A stretch of 64,000 nt of DNA. Source: Erysipelotrichaceae bacterium (GTDB taxonomy: Bacteria; Bacillota_I; Bacilli_A; Erysipelotrichales; Erysipelotrichaceae). This document shows, piece after piece, positions 33,973 through 43,765 of the stretch (the stretch's first letter is position 1; the number at the start of each line of letters is the position of its first letter). The notes below the pieces were generated by a model. It was not told the origin of the DNA. It did not search any database and was given only the letters and a program-made list of their open reading frames with translations. Location of the stretch: the NCBI GenBank assembly GCA_017432005.1, contig JAFRKA010000003.1, positions 90,385 to 154,384 of the forward strand. Direction: 5' to 3'. The position numbers were made by a program, and so were the translations under genes.

Positions 33973-35672
33973 TCAGATCGAAACAGATAGACAGACCGCA
34001 GGTCGTACTGGTCGTCGATGATCAGGAGATCAACCGCGATGCCCTCGGAGTCACCCTGGAAGATTATTACGAAGTGATATATGCTGAAAACGGCAAAGAA
34101 GCTCTGGAGCTGATGAACGAGCACTTTGACGAGCTTTCGATCGTCTTACTGGATCTCATGATGCCGGTGATGAACGGATATGAAGTGCTGGAGAGAGTCA
34201 AGGATGATGAACAGCTGAAACGCATCCCGATCATCGTTCTGACTTCAGAGAAGAGTGCCGAACTCAAGGCTCTGCAGCTTGGAGCAGCCGACTTCATCAC
34301 GAAGCCTTTCGATATCCATGAAGTCATCATCGCCAGAGTCAGAAGGATCATTGAACTTTCAGAAGGCAAGAAACTGATCTCGGCAGCTGAACACGATCAT
34401 CTGACCGGTCTTTATAACCGCAGTTTCTTCTTTGAATATGTGAACCGTGTCTATCTTTATCACAAGGATATGAAGATGGATGCACTGGTCATCAATATCG
34501 AACAGTTCCATGCGATCAACGCCATGAACGGCAGAGAGTTCGGTGATGATGTCCTAAAAGCGATCGGTGAAGGCATAAATGAATTTCTGAGTGAACACAA
34601 CGGTATCGGCAGCCGTACTCATGCGGACCATTTCGATATCTATTGTGAACATCAGGATGATTATCAGCCTTTGCACGAAAAGATCCAGGACAAGGCCAAC
34701 GCTTTGTCACCGAACGTCAGGATCTACACCCGTATGGGCGTCATGCCGTACAGCGAAGGTGTCGATCCGGTGACGATGTTCGACAGAGCCCGAGCTGCCT
34801 GCAACATGGCCAGAGGTGATTACCAGCATCCGGTTATCGTCTATGATGAGAAACTGCTGCAGAAGGAGATGCTGGACATCAGGCTGCTCAACGATCTGGA
34901 CAAGGCGATCGAAGAGAAGCAGTTCAAGGTCTACTACCAGCCTAAATATGACATCCAGTGCGATCATCCGCGTTTACGCAGTGCTGAGGCACTCGTGCGC
35001 TGGCAGCATCCGGAACTGGGCATGATCTCACCGGGTGATTTCATCCCGCTGTTTGAGGGCAACGGTCTGATCAACAAAGTCGACAGCTATGTCTGGAAGG
35101 AAGCTTCAAGACAGTGTTCTGAATGGAAGAAGAAATACAACTATACCTTACCGATATCCATGAACGTCTCCCGAGCCGATGTCTATGATTTCTCCCTGGT
35201 CGAGAGGCTGAAGAAGCTGATGGATGACAATCATCTCGACTGCAACAGCATCAAACTGGAAATGACGGAATCGGCTTATACTGATGATGCGAAAAGAGTA
35301 CTGGAGGTCATCAATCAGCTCAGAGCCCTGGGTTTTGAGATCGAGATGGATGACTTCGGATCAGGTTACTCTTCACTGAATATGCTTTCACAGATGCCTA
35401 TCGATGTCCTGAAGATGGATATGAAATTCGTCCGCAACATCGAAGAGAGCGAGACCGATCTGCGTCTGGTCAAACTGATCCTGGATATCGCCAGATATCT
35501 GGGGCTGACAGTGGTCGCCGAAGGCGTGGAAACAGGCGGACAGCTCAAACTGCTCAAGGATGCAGGCTGCAACCTCGTTCAGGGCTTCTATTTCTCCAAG
35601 GCCGTGAAGCCTGAAGAATTTGCGTTGATGATCGAAAAAGAGATCGAAGAAAGGAAACAGAATGACGATTGA
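33969..35672 (+). CDS. Response regulator REC-(degenerate GGDEF)-EAL, c-di-GMP phosphodiesterase
   Basis: 567 residues. The receiver (about 10-130) has VVDDQE, phospho-Asp 62 in VLLDLMMP, and the Lys in ITKPFD. A GGDEF-like domain (about 140-300) has HADHF where GGDEF should be, so no cyclase activity is expected. The EAL domain (about 310-560) is intact: SAEALVRW, MNVSRAD, EMTESAY, DDFGSGYSS, KMDMKF, EGVETGG and QGFYFSKA. Phosphorylation should tune c-di-GMP hydrolysis. It overlaps the kinase upstream and the Hpt gene downstream, so the stoichiometry is coupled. It is the only clear output protein of this relay in the window. Confidence 0.92.
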   Translation: MIRSKQIDRPQVVLVVDDQEINRDALGVTLEDYYEVIYAENGKEALELMNEHFDELSIVLLDLMMPVMNGYEVLERVKDDEQLKRIPIIVLTSEKSAELKALQLGAADFITKPFDIHEVIIARVRRIIELSEGKKLISAAEHDHLTGLYNRSFFFEYVNRVYLYHKDMKMDALVINIEQFHAINAMNGREFGDDVLKAIGEGINEFLSEHNGIGSRTHADHFDIYCEHQDDYQPLHEKIQDKANALSPNVRIYTRMGVMPYSEGVDPVTMFDRARAACNMARGDYQHPVIVYDEKLLQKEMLDIRLLNDLDKAIEEKQFKVYYQPKYDIQCDHPRLRSAEALVRWQHPELGMISPGDFIPLFEGNGLINKVDSYVWKEASRQCSEWKKKYNYTLPISMNVSRADVYDFSLVERLKKLMDDNHLDCNSIKLEMTESAYTDDAKRVLEVINQLRALGFEIEMDDFGSGYSSLNMLSQMPIDVLKMDMKFVRNIEESETDLRLVKLILDIARYLGLTVVAEGVETGGQLKLLKDAGCNLVQGFYFSKAVKPEEFALMIEKEIEERKQNDD

Positions 35673-36036
35673 AGAACTGTATCAGCAGATAGGCGGCGAC
35701 TATGAGCAGGCTCAGAAAGTCCTGCGCATGGACAAGCTCATCGATAAATATATCCGCAAACTGGCTCAGAACGAGATCTTCAGCAATCTGTTCAATGCTT
35801 CAGAAGGTCTCGATCCGACGACTGTCTTTGAAGCAGCTCATGCGATCAAAGGTGTCTGTGCCAATCTCGGTCTGGTATCTTTATCGGAAAAAGCCTCGGA
35901 GCTGGCGGAAGAATTCCGTCCCGGCAACGGACGTAATCTGAGTGATGAAGATGTCAGAGCCAGGATCGAAGAAATAAAACAGCAGTTCAACAGCAGTGTT
36001 GAAGGCATAAAGGAATACGAAGCTTCACAGAGCTGA
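35662..36036 (+). CDS. Histidine phosphotransfer (Hpt) protein
   Basis: 124 residues. A four-helix Hpt fold is indicated by [16 protein letters not shown], where His60 is the phosphorylation site, followed by the helix [11 protein letters not shown]. It carries phosphate between hybrid-kinase receivers and a final regulator. It overlaps the REC-EAL gene by 11 bases and sits 11 bases before the permease-kinase gene. The operon therefore provides kinase, receiver, Hpt and output. It may also serve the Cache kinase at 28880. Confidence 0.88.
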   Translation: MTIEELYQQIGGDYEQAQKVLRMDKLIDKYIRKLAQNEIFSNLFNASEGLDPTTVFEAAHAIKGVCANLGLVSLSEKASELAEEFRPGNGRNLSDEDVRARIEEIKQQFNSSVEGIKEYEASQS

Positions 36037-36047
36037 AAAGGAAATAC

Positions 36048-39000
36048 ATGAGTCAGCTTAATCACAACAGCAAGCATAACATACCGCCCTACCTGAGCAT
36101 CCTGGGAGCCTGGGCCCTGGCCTTCGGCTGCAGTGTCGGCTGGGGCTCTTTTGTCATGCCGGGATCGACCTTCTTACCTTTAGCGGGACCTTTAGGTACG
36201 ACTTTGGGCATGGCTGCCGGAGCAGCCGTGATGGTCATCATCGCTGCCAACTACCATTATCTGATGCAGAAGTTCCCAGACGGAGGCGGTGCCTATACCT
36301 ATACTTCAAGGTGCTTTGGCTATGACCAGGGTTTCCTGAATGCCTGGTTCCTGGTTCTGACTTACATTGCGATCATCTGGGCGAATGCTTCAGCTTTACC
36401 GCTGATCGCCAGGACCCTTTTAGGCGATACCTTCAAGTTCGGTTTCCACTACGTACTGGCCGGCTATGACTGCTACATGGGCGAGATCATGCTGGCGGTG
36501 GCATCGCTGGTACTGGCTGCTTTCATCTGCTTAAGACGCAAAGTCGCGGAATGGGCACAGATCGTTTCAGCAGTCTTTCTGCTGCTGGCGGTCATCGTCT
36601 GTTTCTCTTCCGCTTTCAGCAATAATCTGACCTCATTGAACGATCTTGAACCGTTCTATGCACCGGACAAGAGCGCCTTCTATGGTATCTTCACGATCTT
36701 CTCACTGACCCCGTGGGCTTTTGTCGGTTTTGAGTCGATCTCTCATTCCGCTCACGAAGCTGCTTTCTCTTTAAAAAAAAGCTTCATGATCTTCTTCGTG
36801 GCGATCATCAGTGCTGCCGTTGCCTACATCGGCCTCTCTTTGATCGCTGCCAGTGCCTGGCCGGAAGGACTGAATTCCTGGAGCGAGTACATCTCGTCAC
36901 TGGGCAGTTACAGCGGTCTGCAGGCTCAGCCGACTTTCTTTGCAATCGAAAAAGCCATGGGAACTTCCGGACTGAAGGTCTTAGGCGTTGCGGCTTTATG
37001 CGGTATCCTGACCGGTCTCATCGGCAACTATATCGCCTTAAGCAGACTGATCTGTGTTTTGGCGAAAGACAATATGCTTCCGGAATGGACCGGAAAGCTG
37101 AATAAAAACAACGCTCCGCAGAATGCGATCTTATGTATCATGGCTGTCTCTGTCATCTTGCCGTTCTTCGGCCGTACAGCCATCAGCTGGATCGTCGATG
37201 TCACGACGATCGGTGCCACGATCACTTATACCTATACCTCAGCTGTCGCCTGGAAGATCGCCAAAGAAGAGAATGATAAAACGATTCGCATCACCGGTTT
37301 ACTGGGACTCATCGCTTCGCTGCTGTTTGCGGTCGAATTCCTGATCCCTAACCTCTTAGGTTTTGCGACTCTTTCAAGAGAATCATATCTGATCCTGGCC
37401 GTCTGGGGCATCCTGGGCTTCGTCGTCTTCAGACAGCTGTTACAGAAAGATGAAGAAGGAAGACTTGGCCGTTCGACAATAGCCTGGATCGTCTTGCTGG
37501 CGCTGGTCATGTTTGCCTCGACAGTGTGGATGTATCAGTCATCAACTGCCCGAATCGAGAGCGTTTTAAGTTCCGGAGGATCTGATCTGGATATCGAAAA
37601 GATCGTCAGAGACCGGATCGGAACGAGCTCTTTCGTTCAGATGGGCATCATCATCCTGACTCTGGGCATCCTGTTCAGTATCTATGACCTGATGCAGAAA
37701 AGAGAGAAGAAGATGGAAGTTGAGAAGATCCTGGCTGAAGAAAGCAGCAGAGCCAAGACCTCCTTCCTTTCCAATATGTCTCATGAAATAAGAACACCGA
37801 TGAATGCGATCATCGGTCTCGACAATATCGCCTTAAAGAACCCTGATCTGCCAGTCAAGACCAGAGAACAGCTGGAGAAGATCGGTTCCAGTGCGAAGCA
37901 TCTGCTGGGTCTGATCAACGATATCCTCGATATGTCGCGTATCGAATCCGGAAGGATGGTCTTGAAGAACGAAGAGTTCTCTTTCCGTGAGTTCCTGGAT
38001 CAGATCAACATCATGATCAACGGTCAGTGTCTGGATAAGGGTCTGCATTATGAATGCAATATCAAGGGTCATGTGAACGACTACTACTATGGCGATGACA
38101 TGAAGCTCAAACAGATCCTGATCAACATCCTGGGCAACTCGGTCAAGTTCACCGAGACCCAGGGTTCCGTTACCCTGAATGTCGAACAGATCGCGCAGTT
38201 TGAAGGCAAATGTACCTTGAGATTCACCATGTCCGATACCGGTATCGGCATGGATAAGGAATATATCCCGAAGATCTTTGAAGCTTTCTCCCAGGAGAAT
38301 TCCACTACCACCAACAAGTACGGCGGCAGCGGTCTGGGCATGGCCATCACCAAGAACTTCGTCGAGATGATGGGCGGCAATATCGAGGTGGAAAGTGAAA
38401 AAGGTGTCGGCTCTACTTTCATCGTGACCGTCACCCTCAACAGTTCCAGCAGAGCCGCTCATGAGGAACACGGTGACATCCTGCCTTCTGATATCAGGAC
38501 CCTCGTTGTCGATGACGACAGGATCGCTCTTGAACATGTGCAGATCGTACTGAAAGCCATCGGTATCGATGCGGAAGGAACAGCCGATCCTGAAGAAGCG
38601 ATCAGGATGATCAAAGAAGCCAGGGAACCTTATAAGCTCGTACTGACTGACTACAAGATGCCGGATATGAACGGTCTGGAACTCGTCAGAGAGATCCGCA
38701 AGATCGATCCGGATCAGATCAAGATAATCATGCTGACAGGATACAACTGGGATATCATCGAAGATGAAGCGATCAGCGAAGGCGTCAATGCCATCATGGC
38801 TAAACCGCTCTTCACGGATTCCCTGTACAAGCAGATCAGTTCCCTCTTCGATCTGATCAGTGAAAAGAAGACTGAAGAAGAAGAGATAAACATCGAAGAA
38901 GAATCCCTGGCCGGCAGAAGGATCCTGATTGCTGAAGACGTCGAGCAGAATGCCGAGATCCTGCAGGATCTGCTGGATCTGGAAGATATCCTATCTGAAC

Positions 39001-39311
39001 ACGCCGAGAACGGTGAGATCGCTGTGAAGATGTTCAGTGAGAAACCGGAAGGCTACTATGATGTCATCCTGATGGATGTCCGTATGCCGGTGATGGATGG
39101 TCTGGAAGCGACCAGACACATCAGGGCACTGGACAGACCTGATGCGACGAAGATCCCGATCATTGCCATGACCGCCAACGTCTTCGATGAAGATGTCAAA
39201 CAGTCGCTGCAGGCCGGTATGAACGCTCACCTGTCAAAGCCGATCGATCCTGAACGTCTCTATGAGACGATGAAGAGACTGCTGGCTGAAAAGGAAGCTG
39301 AAGAAAACTGA
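36048..39311 (+). CDS. Amino-acid permease/hybrid histidine kinase fusion with two receivers
   Basis: 1087 residues. Residues 1 to about 505 form an APC-superfamily permease: about twelve helices, with the helix-1 motif [14 protein letters not shown] and the [10 protein letters not shown] and [13 protein letters not shown] segments. After an outside segment and a further helix (about 525-545), a complete hybrid kinase follows: HisKA ([13 protein letters not shown], His579), HATPase_c ([17 protein letters not shown] and GGSGLGMAI), REC1 (TLVVDDDR, Asp in [13 protein letters not shown], about 815-935) and REC2 (ILIAEDVE, Asp in [13 protein letters not shown], about 957-1080). This suggests a transporter used as the sensor. 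It is the last gene of the relay operon, 11 bases after hpt. The permease helix-1 break and the Gly motifs are kept, so transport may persist. Confidence 0.92.
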   Translation: MSQLNHNSKHNIPPYLSILGAWALAFGCSVGWGSFVMPGSTFLPLAGPLGTTLGMAAGAAVMVIIAANYHYLMQKFPDGGGAYTYTSRCFGYDQGFLNAWFLVLTYIAIIWANASALPLIARTLLGDTFKFGFHYVLAGYDCYMGEIMLAVASLVLAAFICLRRKVAEWAQIVSAVFLLLAVIVCFSSAFSNNLTSLNDLEPFYAPDKSAFYGIFTIFSLTPWAFVGFESISHSAHEAAFSLKKSFMIFFVAIISAAVAYIGLSLIAASAWPEGLNSWSEYISSLGSYSGLQAQPTFFAIEKAMGTSGLKVLGVAALCGILTGLIGNYIALSRLICVLAKDNMLPEWTGKLNKNNAPQNAILCIMAVSVILPFFGRTAISWIVDVTTIGATITYTYTSAVAWKIAKEENDKTIRITGLLGLIASLLFAVEFLIPNLLGFATLSRESYLILAVWGILGFVVFRQLLQKDEEGRLGRSTIAWIVLLALVMFASTVWMYQSSTARIESVLSSGGSDLDIEKIVRDRIGTSSFVQMGIIILTLGILFSIYDLMQKREKKMEVEKILAEESSRAKTSFLSNMSHEIRTPMNAIIGLDNIALKNPDLPVKTREQLEKIGSSAKHLLGLINDILDMSRIESGRMVLKNEEFSFREFLDQINIMINGQCLDKGLHYECNIKGHVNDYYYGDDMKLKQILINILGNSVKFTETQGSVTLNVEQIAQFEGKCTLRFTMSDTGIGMDKEYIPKIFEAFSQENSTTTNKYGGSGLGMAITKNFVEMMGGNIEVESEKGVGSTFIVTVTLNSSSRAAHEEHGDILPSDIRTLVVDDDRIALEHVQIVLKAIGIDAEGTADPEEAIRMIKEAREPYKLVLTDYKMPDMNGLELVREIRKIDPDQIKIIMLTGYNWDIIEDEAISEGVNAIMAKPLFTDSLYKQISSLFDLISEKKTEEEEINIEEESLAGRRILIAEDVEQNAEILQDLLDLEDILSEHAENGEIAVKMFSEKPEGYYDVILMDVRMPVMDGLEATRHIRALDRPDATKIPIIAMTANVFDEDVKQSLQAGMNAHLSKPIDPERLYETMKRLLAEKEAEEN

Positions 39312-39313
39312 GC

Positions 39314-39340
39314 CACACGGGACATGTTCCCGTGTGTTTT
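39314..39340 (+). terminator. Terminator of the phosphorelay operon
   Basis: CACACGGGA (39314-39322) pairs with TCCCGTGTG (39328-39336), followed by TTTT. An in-frame ATG at 39324 is in the loop and was not used as a start. Confidence 0.85.
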
Positions 39341-39356
39341 AAAGAAAGATCAATAT

Positions 39357-39866
39357 ATGAAAAACAGAGAAACACGCATCTACAATATCATTCTGCCCTT
39401 CTGGCTGCTGGTATGGTTCCCCAGCTGGCTGTGGCTGATCCTCATTCCATTCAATTATCTGATCGACCTGCTGGTAACGACCCTGGCCATGAAGAAGCTG
39501 GGTATTGAGGACTACAGAAAGAAAGCCTTAGAGAGATCAGGAATGATCTGTCTGATCGGTTTCATATCCGACTTTATCGGGGCAGCTTTCCTTCTTTTGG
39601 CCTATTTTGTCATAGGTCAATCCAAAAGTGATTTTGCGTATGACATCATTTACGGACTTGGCTGGTCATTGTATAACAACATCTTTGCGCTCATCATCGT
39701 CCTGATCGGTATTGCGATCGCGGGAGCATGTATCTATTTCCTGAATGCATGGTTATTGAGAAGAGACAGCGAATTAAGTATCGAGCAGGTAAAAAAGATC
39801 GCTCTGTATCTGGCCATATTCACTGCTCCATACACCTTCCTGATCCCTACTTCACTCTTTTATTAA
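39357..39866 (+). CDS. Small integral membrane protein, unknown function
   Basis: 169 residues with about four hydrophobic helices (residues 10-40, 55-85, 95-125 and 140-165). No family recognised. The start MKNRETRIYN at 39357 is used because the longer frame begins inside the upstream terminator. A weak AAAGAAAGAT site precedes it. It ends just before a convergent terminator of the Phd gene. Confidence 0.65.
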   Translation: MKNRETRIYNIILPFWLLVWFPSWLWLILIPFNYLIDLLVTTLAMKKLGIEDYRKKALERSGMICLIGFISDFIGAAFLLLAYFVIGQSKSDFAYDIIYGLGWSLYNNIFALIIVLIGIAIAGACIYFLNAWLLRRDSELSIEQVKKIALYLAIFTAPYTFLIPTSLFY

Positions 39867-39885
39867 AAAAGAGGATCACTCCTCT
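39864..39885 (-). terminator. Terminator of the Phd antitoxin transcript
   Basis: On the minus strand, AGAGGA (39885-39880) pairs with TCCTCT (39875-39870) and is followed by six T residues. Confidence 0.65.
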
Positions 39886-39940
39886 AATCGAAATCGATAT
39901 AGTCAGCAGGCGTCATTGCTTTGACGTTTACATTCTTCAT
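39884..39940 (-). pseudogene. Possible remnant of a PIN-type toxin C-terminus
   Basis: An 18-codon frame, MKNVNVKAMTPADYIDFD, begins with an ATG that overlaps the antitoxin stop (ATGA) and ends just before the terminator. Its shape, a short strand followed by TPADYI, resembles the last residues of VapC/PIN toxins (typically VLTPEEFL). That placement suggests an internal deletion removed most of the toxin gene. The segment is too short for certainty. Confidence 0.4.
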
Positions 39941-40158
39941 TGACCTTGTAGTCTTTCTGAGCGAACATCGTCTTTATCCATGACTCCGGCTTTTTTAGCT
40001 ACACTGACAAGAGAATCCAGAAGAGCGATCTTTTCTGATTCCGGCCTGCTCAGTCTGGCAATTTCCTTTCCGTTTTTGGTGATGACGATCTCTTCATCAG
40101 TAACCATGTCGAGGTATTTTCCAAGGTTTGTTTTCAGCTCTGTTACAGTAACAATCAT
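39937..40158 (-). CDS. Phd/YefM-type antitoxin
   Basis: 73 residues. The Phd fold is plain: MIVTVTELKTNLGKYLDMV followed by EIVITKNGKEIARLSRPE, with a C-terminal toxin-binding helix (LLDSLVSVAKKAG, then DDVRSERLQ). Such proteins repress their own operon and neutralise a Doc, RelE or VapC/PIN toxin. A GAAGGTGAG ribosome site precedes the ATG. No toxin gene follows; only an 18-codon tail remains before a terminator, so this is an orphan antitoxin. Confidence 0.85.
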   Translation of the reverse strand: MIVTVTELKTNLGKYLDMVTDEEIVITKNGKEIARLSRPESEKIALLDSLVSVAKKAGVMDKDDVRSERLQGQ

Positions 40159-40364
40159 GATCTCACCTTCAAAGCTATTTTATTATTAATCATACGTAAT
40201 TTTCATATTCCTTACGATTAATGCTGTGTGTTGATGTTTTTATGTTTGTCGTATCCTGATCTCTGTTTTGATAAAACTACTGAAAGCGCTGTCATTTTTC
40301 TGTCAAAACAACACCGGTATGCAGTAAAATATAAGAAGAGTTTATTTAGAACCAGAAGGAACAC

Positions 40365-42307
40365 ATGAAGAATTTCTACTTTGACATCTGTGCTATAGCG
40401 ATCTATCTTCTGATCCTTTTTGTCTATTTCAGCCGCCGTATGACCAGGTTCCCCGCTTTCAGGACCTTCTTTATCATGGCGGTCACTTCTTTAATATGCT
40501 CGATACTTGATATCTGGATGGAGTTCGTCGTCAATCCTCTGCCGCTTTCTGAAACAGCCGTGAAACTGGGAATGATGATCTCCTTCTCCTATAAGCTTCT
40601 GCGCAATGCGGGCATGGTCATCTACCTGATCTTCATCTGCACGATCACCAAGACCGATCACCGTCTCAGGACACCGCTTGGCAGGATCGTCCTGTGGACA
40701 CCTAATACGATATCGCTCGTCCTGCTCATCCAGAACTTCTTTACGCGCAATGTCTTTACAGTCACCCAGGAAGGCGGTTATGCAGAGGGCCTTTACTGAT
40801 CGTTTTATATGTCGTTTCTATTCTTTATGGTGTCTTTGGTACCGGATACTGTATCGTCTGCAAGAAATATCTGAGCACCGGTAAATGGGTAGCGATCCTT
40901 TCCGTCTATGTCATGATGTTCTTAGCCATCTTCGTACAGGCCGCAAGAGCAGAACTGATGGTCGAGATGTTCTCAACAGCTATCGCAATGCTGATGATCA
41001 TGATGGTCGTCATGAGGCCGGAGGAGACGATCGATTCAGATGTCGGTGTCGAGACCTGGAAGACTTTCCAGCGTGATGTCCACAATTATCTGATCTCAAA
41101 GAGAAAGATCGGTATCGTCGTCTTCCGTCTGCCTAATGGCGAAGAGGACCGCATCTACATGGGCGATGCGCGTTATACCGAATTCACCAGAAACGTTATC
41201 GAAAACATCAGGACTTATTTCAGTTCACTTAATACAAACTTTGATATCTACTATGAACATCCTGAGAGCATCTACGTCATCTTTACGGACGGTGAAAGGA
41301 GCCTGCGTGATTCCGCCAGCATGTGTCTGGCTTACACCAAGAAGCAGCTCAACCGCGACATCAGAGACAGTGTCTGGTTCGACGCCCAGCTGCTGGTGAT
41401 CAACTGTCCGGAAGACCTGAACGATGATGAAGGCATCTTCAACCTCTGTCACCGTTTCCCGACTTACGGTCCACGCTCACAGCGTCTGTTTACGGCTTCT
41501 GATATCGTCAATTCCCGTGATTTCGAGATCCAGAACAATATCAACGAGATCCTGGAGAGAGCTCTAAATAATAACGGTTTATAGATGTACTATCAGCCGA
41601 TCTATGACGTGAAGGACGGATCTTTCCATTCGGCTGAAGCTTTAGCCCGTCTTACCGATGATAAGTATGGTGTCATCCCGCCTAACATCTTCATTCCGGC
41701 TGCTGAAAGGACCGGTATGATCATCCCGTTAGGAAAGGCGATCATCGAAGCGGTCTTCAGATTCATAGGCGAGAACGATCTGCAGAAGATCGGTCTCAAC
41801 TACATCGAGATCAACCTTTCCGTTGAACAGTGTCTGCAGCACGACCTGCCTGATCAGGTCTCAAAGCTGCAGGAAAAATACGGTATCTCACCGAATGAAG
41901 TCAACTTCGAGATCACCGAGTCGATGCTGGAATCCATCGGCAACATCATGGATAAGAATATCCTCAAACTGTCCCATATGGGGTACAGCTTCTCTCTGGA
42001 TGACTACGGCGTCGGTTATTCCAATATCCAGAGACTGAGAAGACTGCCGTTAAGTCTGATCAAGGTCGATAAGACACTGATCGATGATATCTTTACGGAA
42101 GAAGGAGAAACGATCATCCGCAGCACCGTCAACATGATGCAAGGCATAAACAAGAAGCTGGTCATGGAAGGCGCCGAGACCAAGGAGACCGTCAAGGCCC
42201 TGAGGGATCTGTCTTGTGAATATATCCAGGGTTTCTATTTCTCCAAACCATTACCGAAAGAAGAATTCCTGAATTTCATGAAAGAGAAGAATCTGCAGGC
42301 TGCATAA
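40365..42307 (+). pseudogene. Broken membrane GGDEF-EAL phosphodiesterase gene (frameshift plus nonsense)
   Basis: Three open segments form one gene of about 648 codons. Segment one (40365 to about 40789) encodes N-terminal membrane helices and then runs out of frame. Inserting one base after GAGGG at about 40789 restores a Gly-Pro-Leu-Leu sequence and joins the second frame, which carries the rest of the membrane part and a GGDEF-like domain without a GGDEF motif. An in-frame TAG at 41582-41584 then interrupts it, with the EAL domain (MYYQPIYDVKDG, SAEALARL, EITESM, LDDYGVGYS, MEGAET, QGFYFSKP) directly after. The EAL set is intact, so the damage looks recent. The last segment could be re-initiated at the ATG next to the TAG. 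Assembly error is the alternative. Confidence 0.82.
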
Positions 42308-42335
42308 CCTGCAGATTTTTAATAATGACAGTATA

Positions 42336-42433
42336 TTTTCCGATGAAAATGACATCGGAATGCTGTTTTCATCGGAAAACGTGTTAAAATAAAAGTGCGA
42401 TGAAAATGACATCGGGATGCTGTTTTAATCGAA
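42336..42433. repeat. Operator-like inverted and direct repeats before the AAA/DUF4143 gene
   Basis: TTTTCCGATGAAAA (42336-42349) and TTTTCATCGGAAAA (42366-42379) are perfect inverted repeats. A 36-base unit starting CGATGAAAATGACATCGG occurs at 42341-42376 and again at 42398-42433 with three mismatches. TAAAAT at 42385-42390, between them, could be a -10. The layout suggests autoregulation of the gene that follows, or a structured leader. Confidence 0.7.
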
Positions 42434-42446
42434 AGGATGGATGAAA

Positions 42447-43703
42447 ATGTACATCAGAAGAACGATAGAAGATACGATCAGATCGATGGCAGAACAGTTC
42501 CCCTGCGTTGCCATATACGGACCGAGACAGTGCGGCAAATCAACGACTGTCGATTTTCTGTTTGGAGAAGATATCAGAAAGGTCACCCTGGATAACGTTG
42601 AGGACAGAACGTTGGCCATCAATAATCCGCGACTGTTTATCGAAACATACGGATGGCCGCTGGTAATAGATGAGATTCAGAAGGCTCCGGAACTTTTTGA
42701 TTATATAAAGATCAGTATCGATGAACAGAATCTGAAATGGGTCAAGAACGATCAGAAGAGAGAATTGATGTATATCATTACCGGTTCATCTCAGTTCGAG
42801 CTTCAGCAGAGCGTATCTGATTCGCTGGCGGGAAGATGCGGAATAATAGATATGTCGACATTTTCGCAGGCTGAAAAATATGGGACAGGAGCTCAGCTTT
42901 TTGATCCGGATATAAGATCACTACTGCAGAAAGAAAACGAAACGAAAGCAAAATACAGGACCAGAAAGCAGATCTTTGAAGATATCTTCACTGGAGGTAT
43001 GCCTGATATCGTTACCGGAAAAGCAGACCGGGAGTCTTATTTTCGGGCATATGTCAGCACATATATAGAGAAAGATGTTAGAAAAATGATCTCTCAGGAC
43101 AGTGAGATACAATTCAGGAATTTTCTGTCACTGATCGCCTTAAGAACGGCTCAGGAACTGAAATATGATACTTTAGCCGGCGCAACAGGTATTGATGTCA
43201 GGACATGCAAAAGATGGCTCTCGATCCTGGAACGGTCAGGGATCATCTACCTGCTTCAGCCTTATATGGCAAATATGTCCAACAGGATCATAAAGGCACC
43301 AAAACTGTATTTCATGGATACAGGTCTCTGTGCTTATCTGTGTAAATGGCCTGATGCGGAAATGCTGGAAAACGGGGCAATGTCCGGAGCTTTTTTTGAA
43401 ACGTATGTCGTTTCTGAAATGATCAAGAACTGTTACAGCTACAACATCGATCCGAACTGGATCCTGTATTACTATCGCGATATCGATCAGAAAGAGATCG
43501 ATCTGCTGTATGTCAAACAGGATATGCTTTATCCGATTGAGATCAAAAAAAGCGAAGCACCGAAGAAAGCAACTAAGAATTTTGATGTTCTTAATAAGTA
43601 TAAAATGAAGATCGGTACGGGTCTGGTCATCGATACCTGTGATAAGATCAGGCCGATCAGCGATATATCATACTCTTATCCGGTATATCTGCTTGGCGCA
43701 TGA
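42447..43703 (+). CDS. AAA_14 ATPase with DUF4143 domain
   Basis: 418 residues. Walker A GPRQCGKST is near residues 25-33, after the family start YIRRTIED. WPLVIDEIQKAPELFDYIK (Walker B) and ITGSSQFELQQSVSDSLAGRCGIIDM follow, then a winged-helix segment (LAGATGIDVRTCKRWLSILERSGIIYLLQPY). The C-terminal DUF4143 region has a PD-(D/E)XK-like core: FFETYVVSEMIK, DQKEIDLLYVKQDMLYPIEIKKSE, with the Glu, Asp and ExK residues of a nuclease fold. The cellular role of this family is not established; links to mobile and defence genes are common. ATG 42447 is better spaced from AAAGGA than the ATG at 42441. Palindromic repeats precede it and a terminator follows. Confidence 0.88.
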   Translation: MYIRRTIEDTIRSMAEQFPCVAIYGPRQCGKSTTVDFLFGEDIRKVTLDNVEDRTLAINNPRLFIETYGWPLVIDEIQKAPELFDYIKISIDEQNLKWVKNDQKRELMYIITGSSQFELQQSVSDSLAGRCGIIDMSTFSQAEKYGTGAQLFDPDIRSLLQKENETKAKYRTRKQIFEDIFTGGMPDIVTGKADRESYFRAYVSTYIEKDVRKMISQDSEIQFRNFLSLIALRTAQELKYDTLAGATGIDVRTCKRWLSILERSGIIYLLQPYMANMSNRIIKAPKLYFMDTGLCAYLCKWPDAEMLENGAMSGAFFETYVVSEMIKNCYSYNIDPNWILYYYRDIDQKEIDLLYVKQDMLYPIEIKKSEAPKKATKNFDVLNKYKMKIGTGLVIDTCDKIRPISDISYSYPVYLLGA

Positions 43704-43708
43704 ACACA

Positions 43709-43739
43709 AAAACAGGCAACGATTGACGCTGCCTGTTTT
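43709..43739. terminator. Terminator after the AAA/DUF4143 gene
   Basis: AAAACAGGCA (43709-43718) pairs with TGCCTGTTTT (43730-43739). The A and T ends make it usable from both strands. Confidence 0.7.
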
Positions 43740-43765
43740 GATCAGTATACAAACTGTATCGTGAT

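Noticed and set aside
40159..40364. Hidden gene or RNA in the 206-base gap after the Phd gene
   Set aside because: Only short frames and an AT-rich promoter-like stretch with an AGAAGGA ribosome site for the EAL pseudogene; no tRNA or structured RNA recognised.
41582..41584. Reassigned TAG codon read as an amino acid in the EAL gene
   Set aside because: TAG is used as a normal stop at the end of other genes here (for example serS, the Cache kinase, the ACP). The same gene also has a frameshift, so inactivation is simpler.
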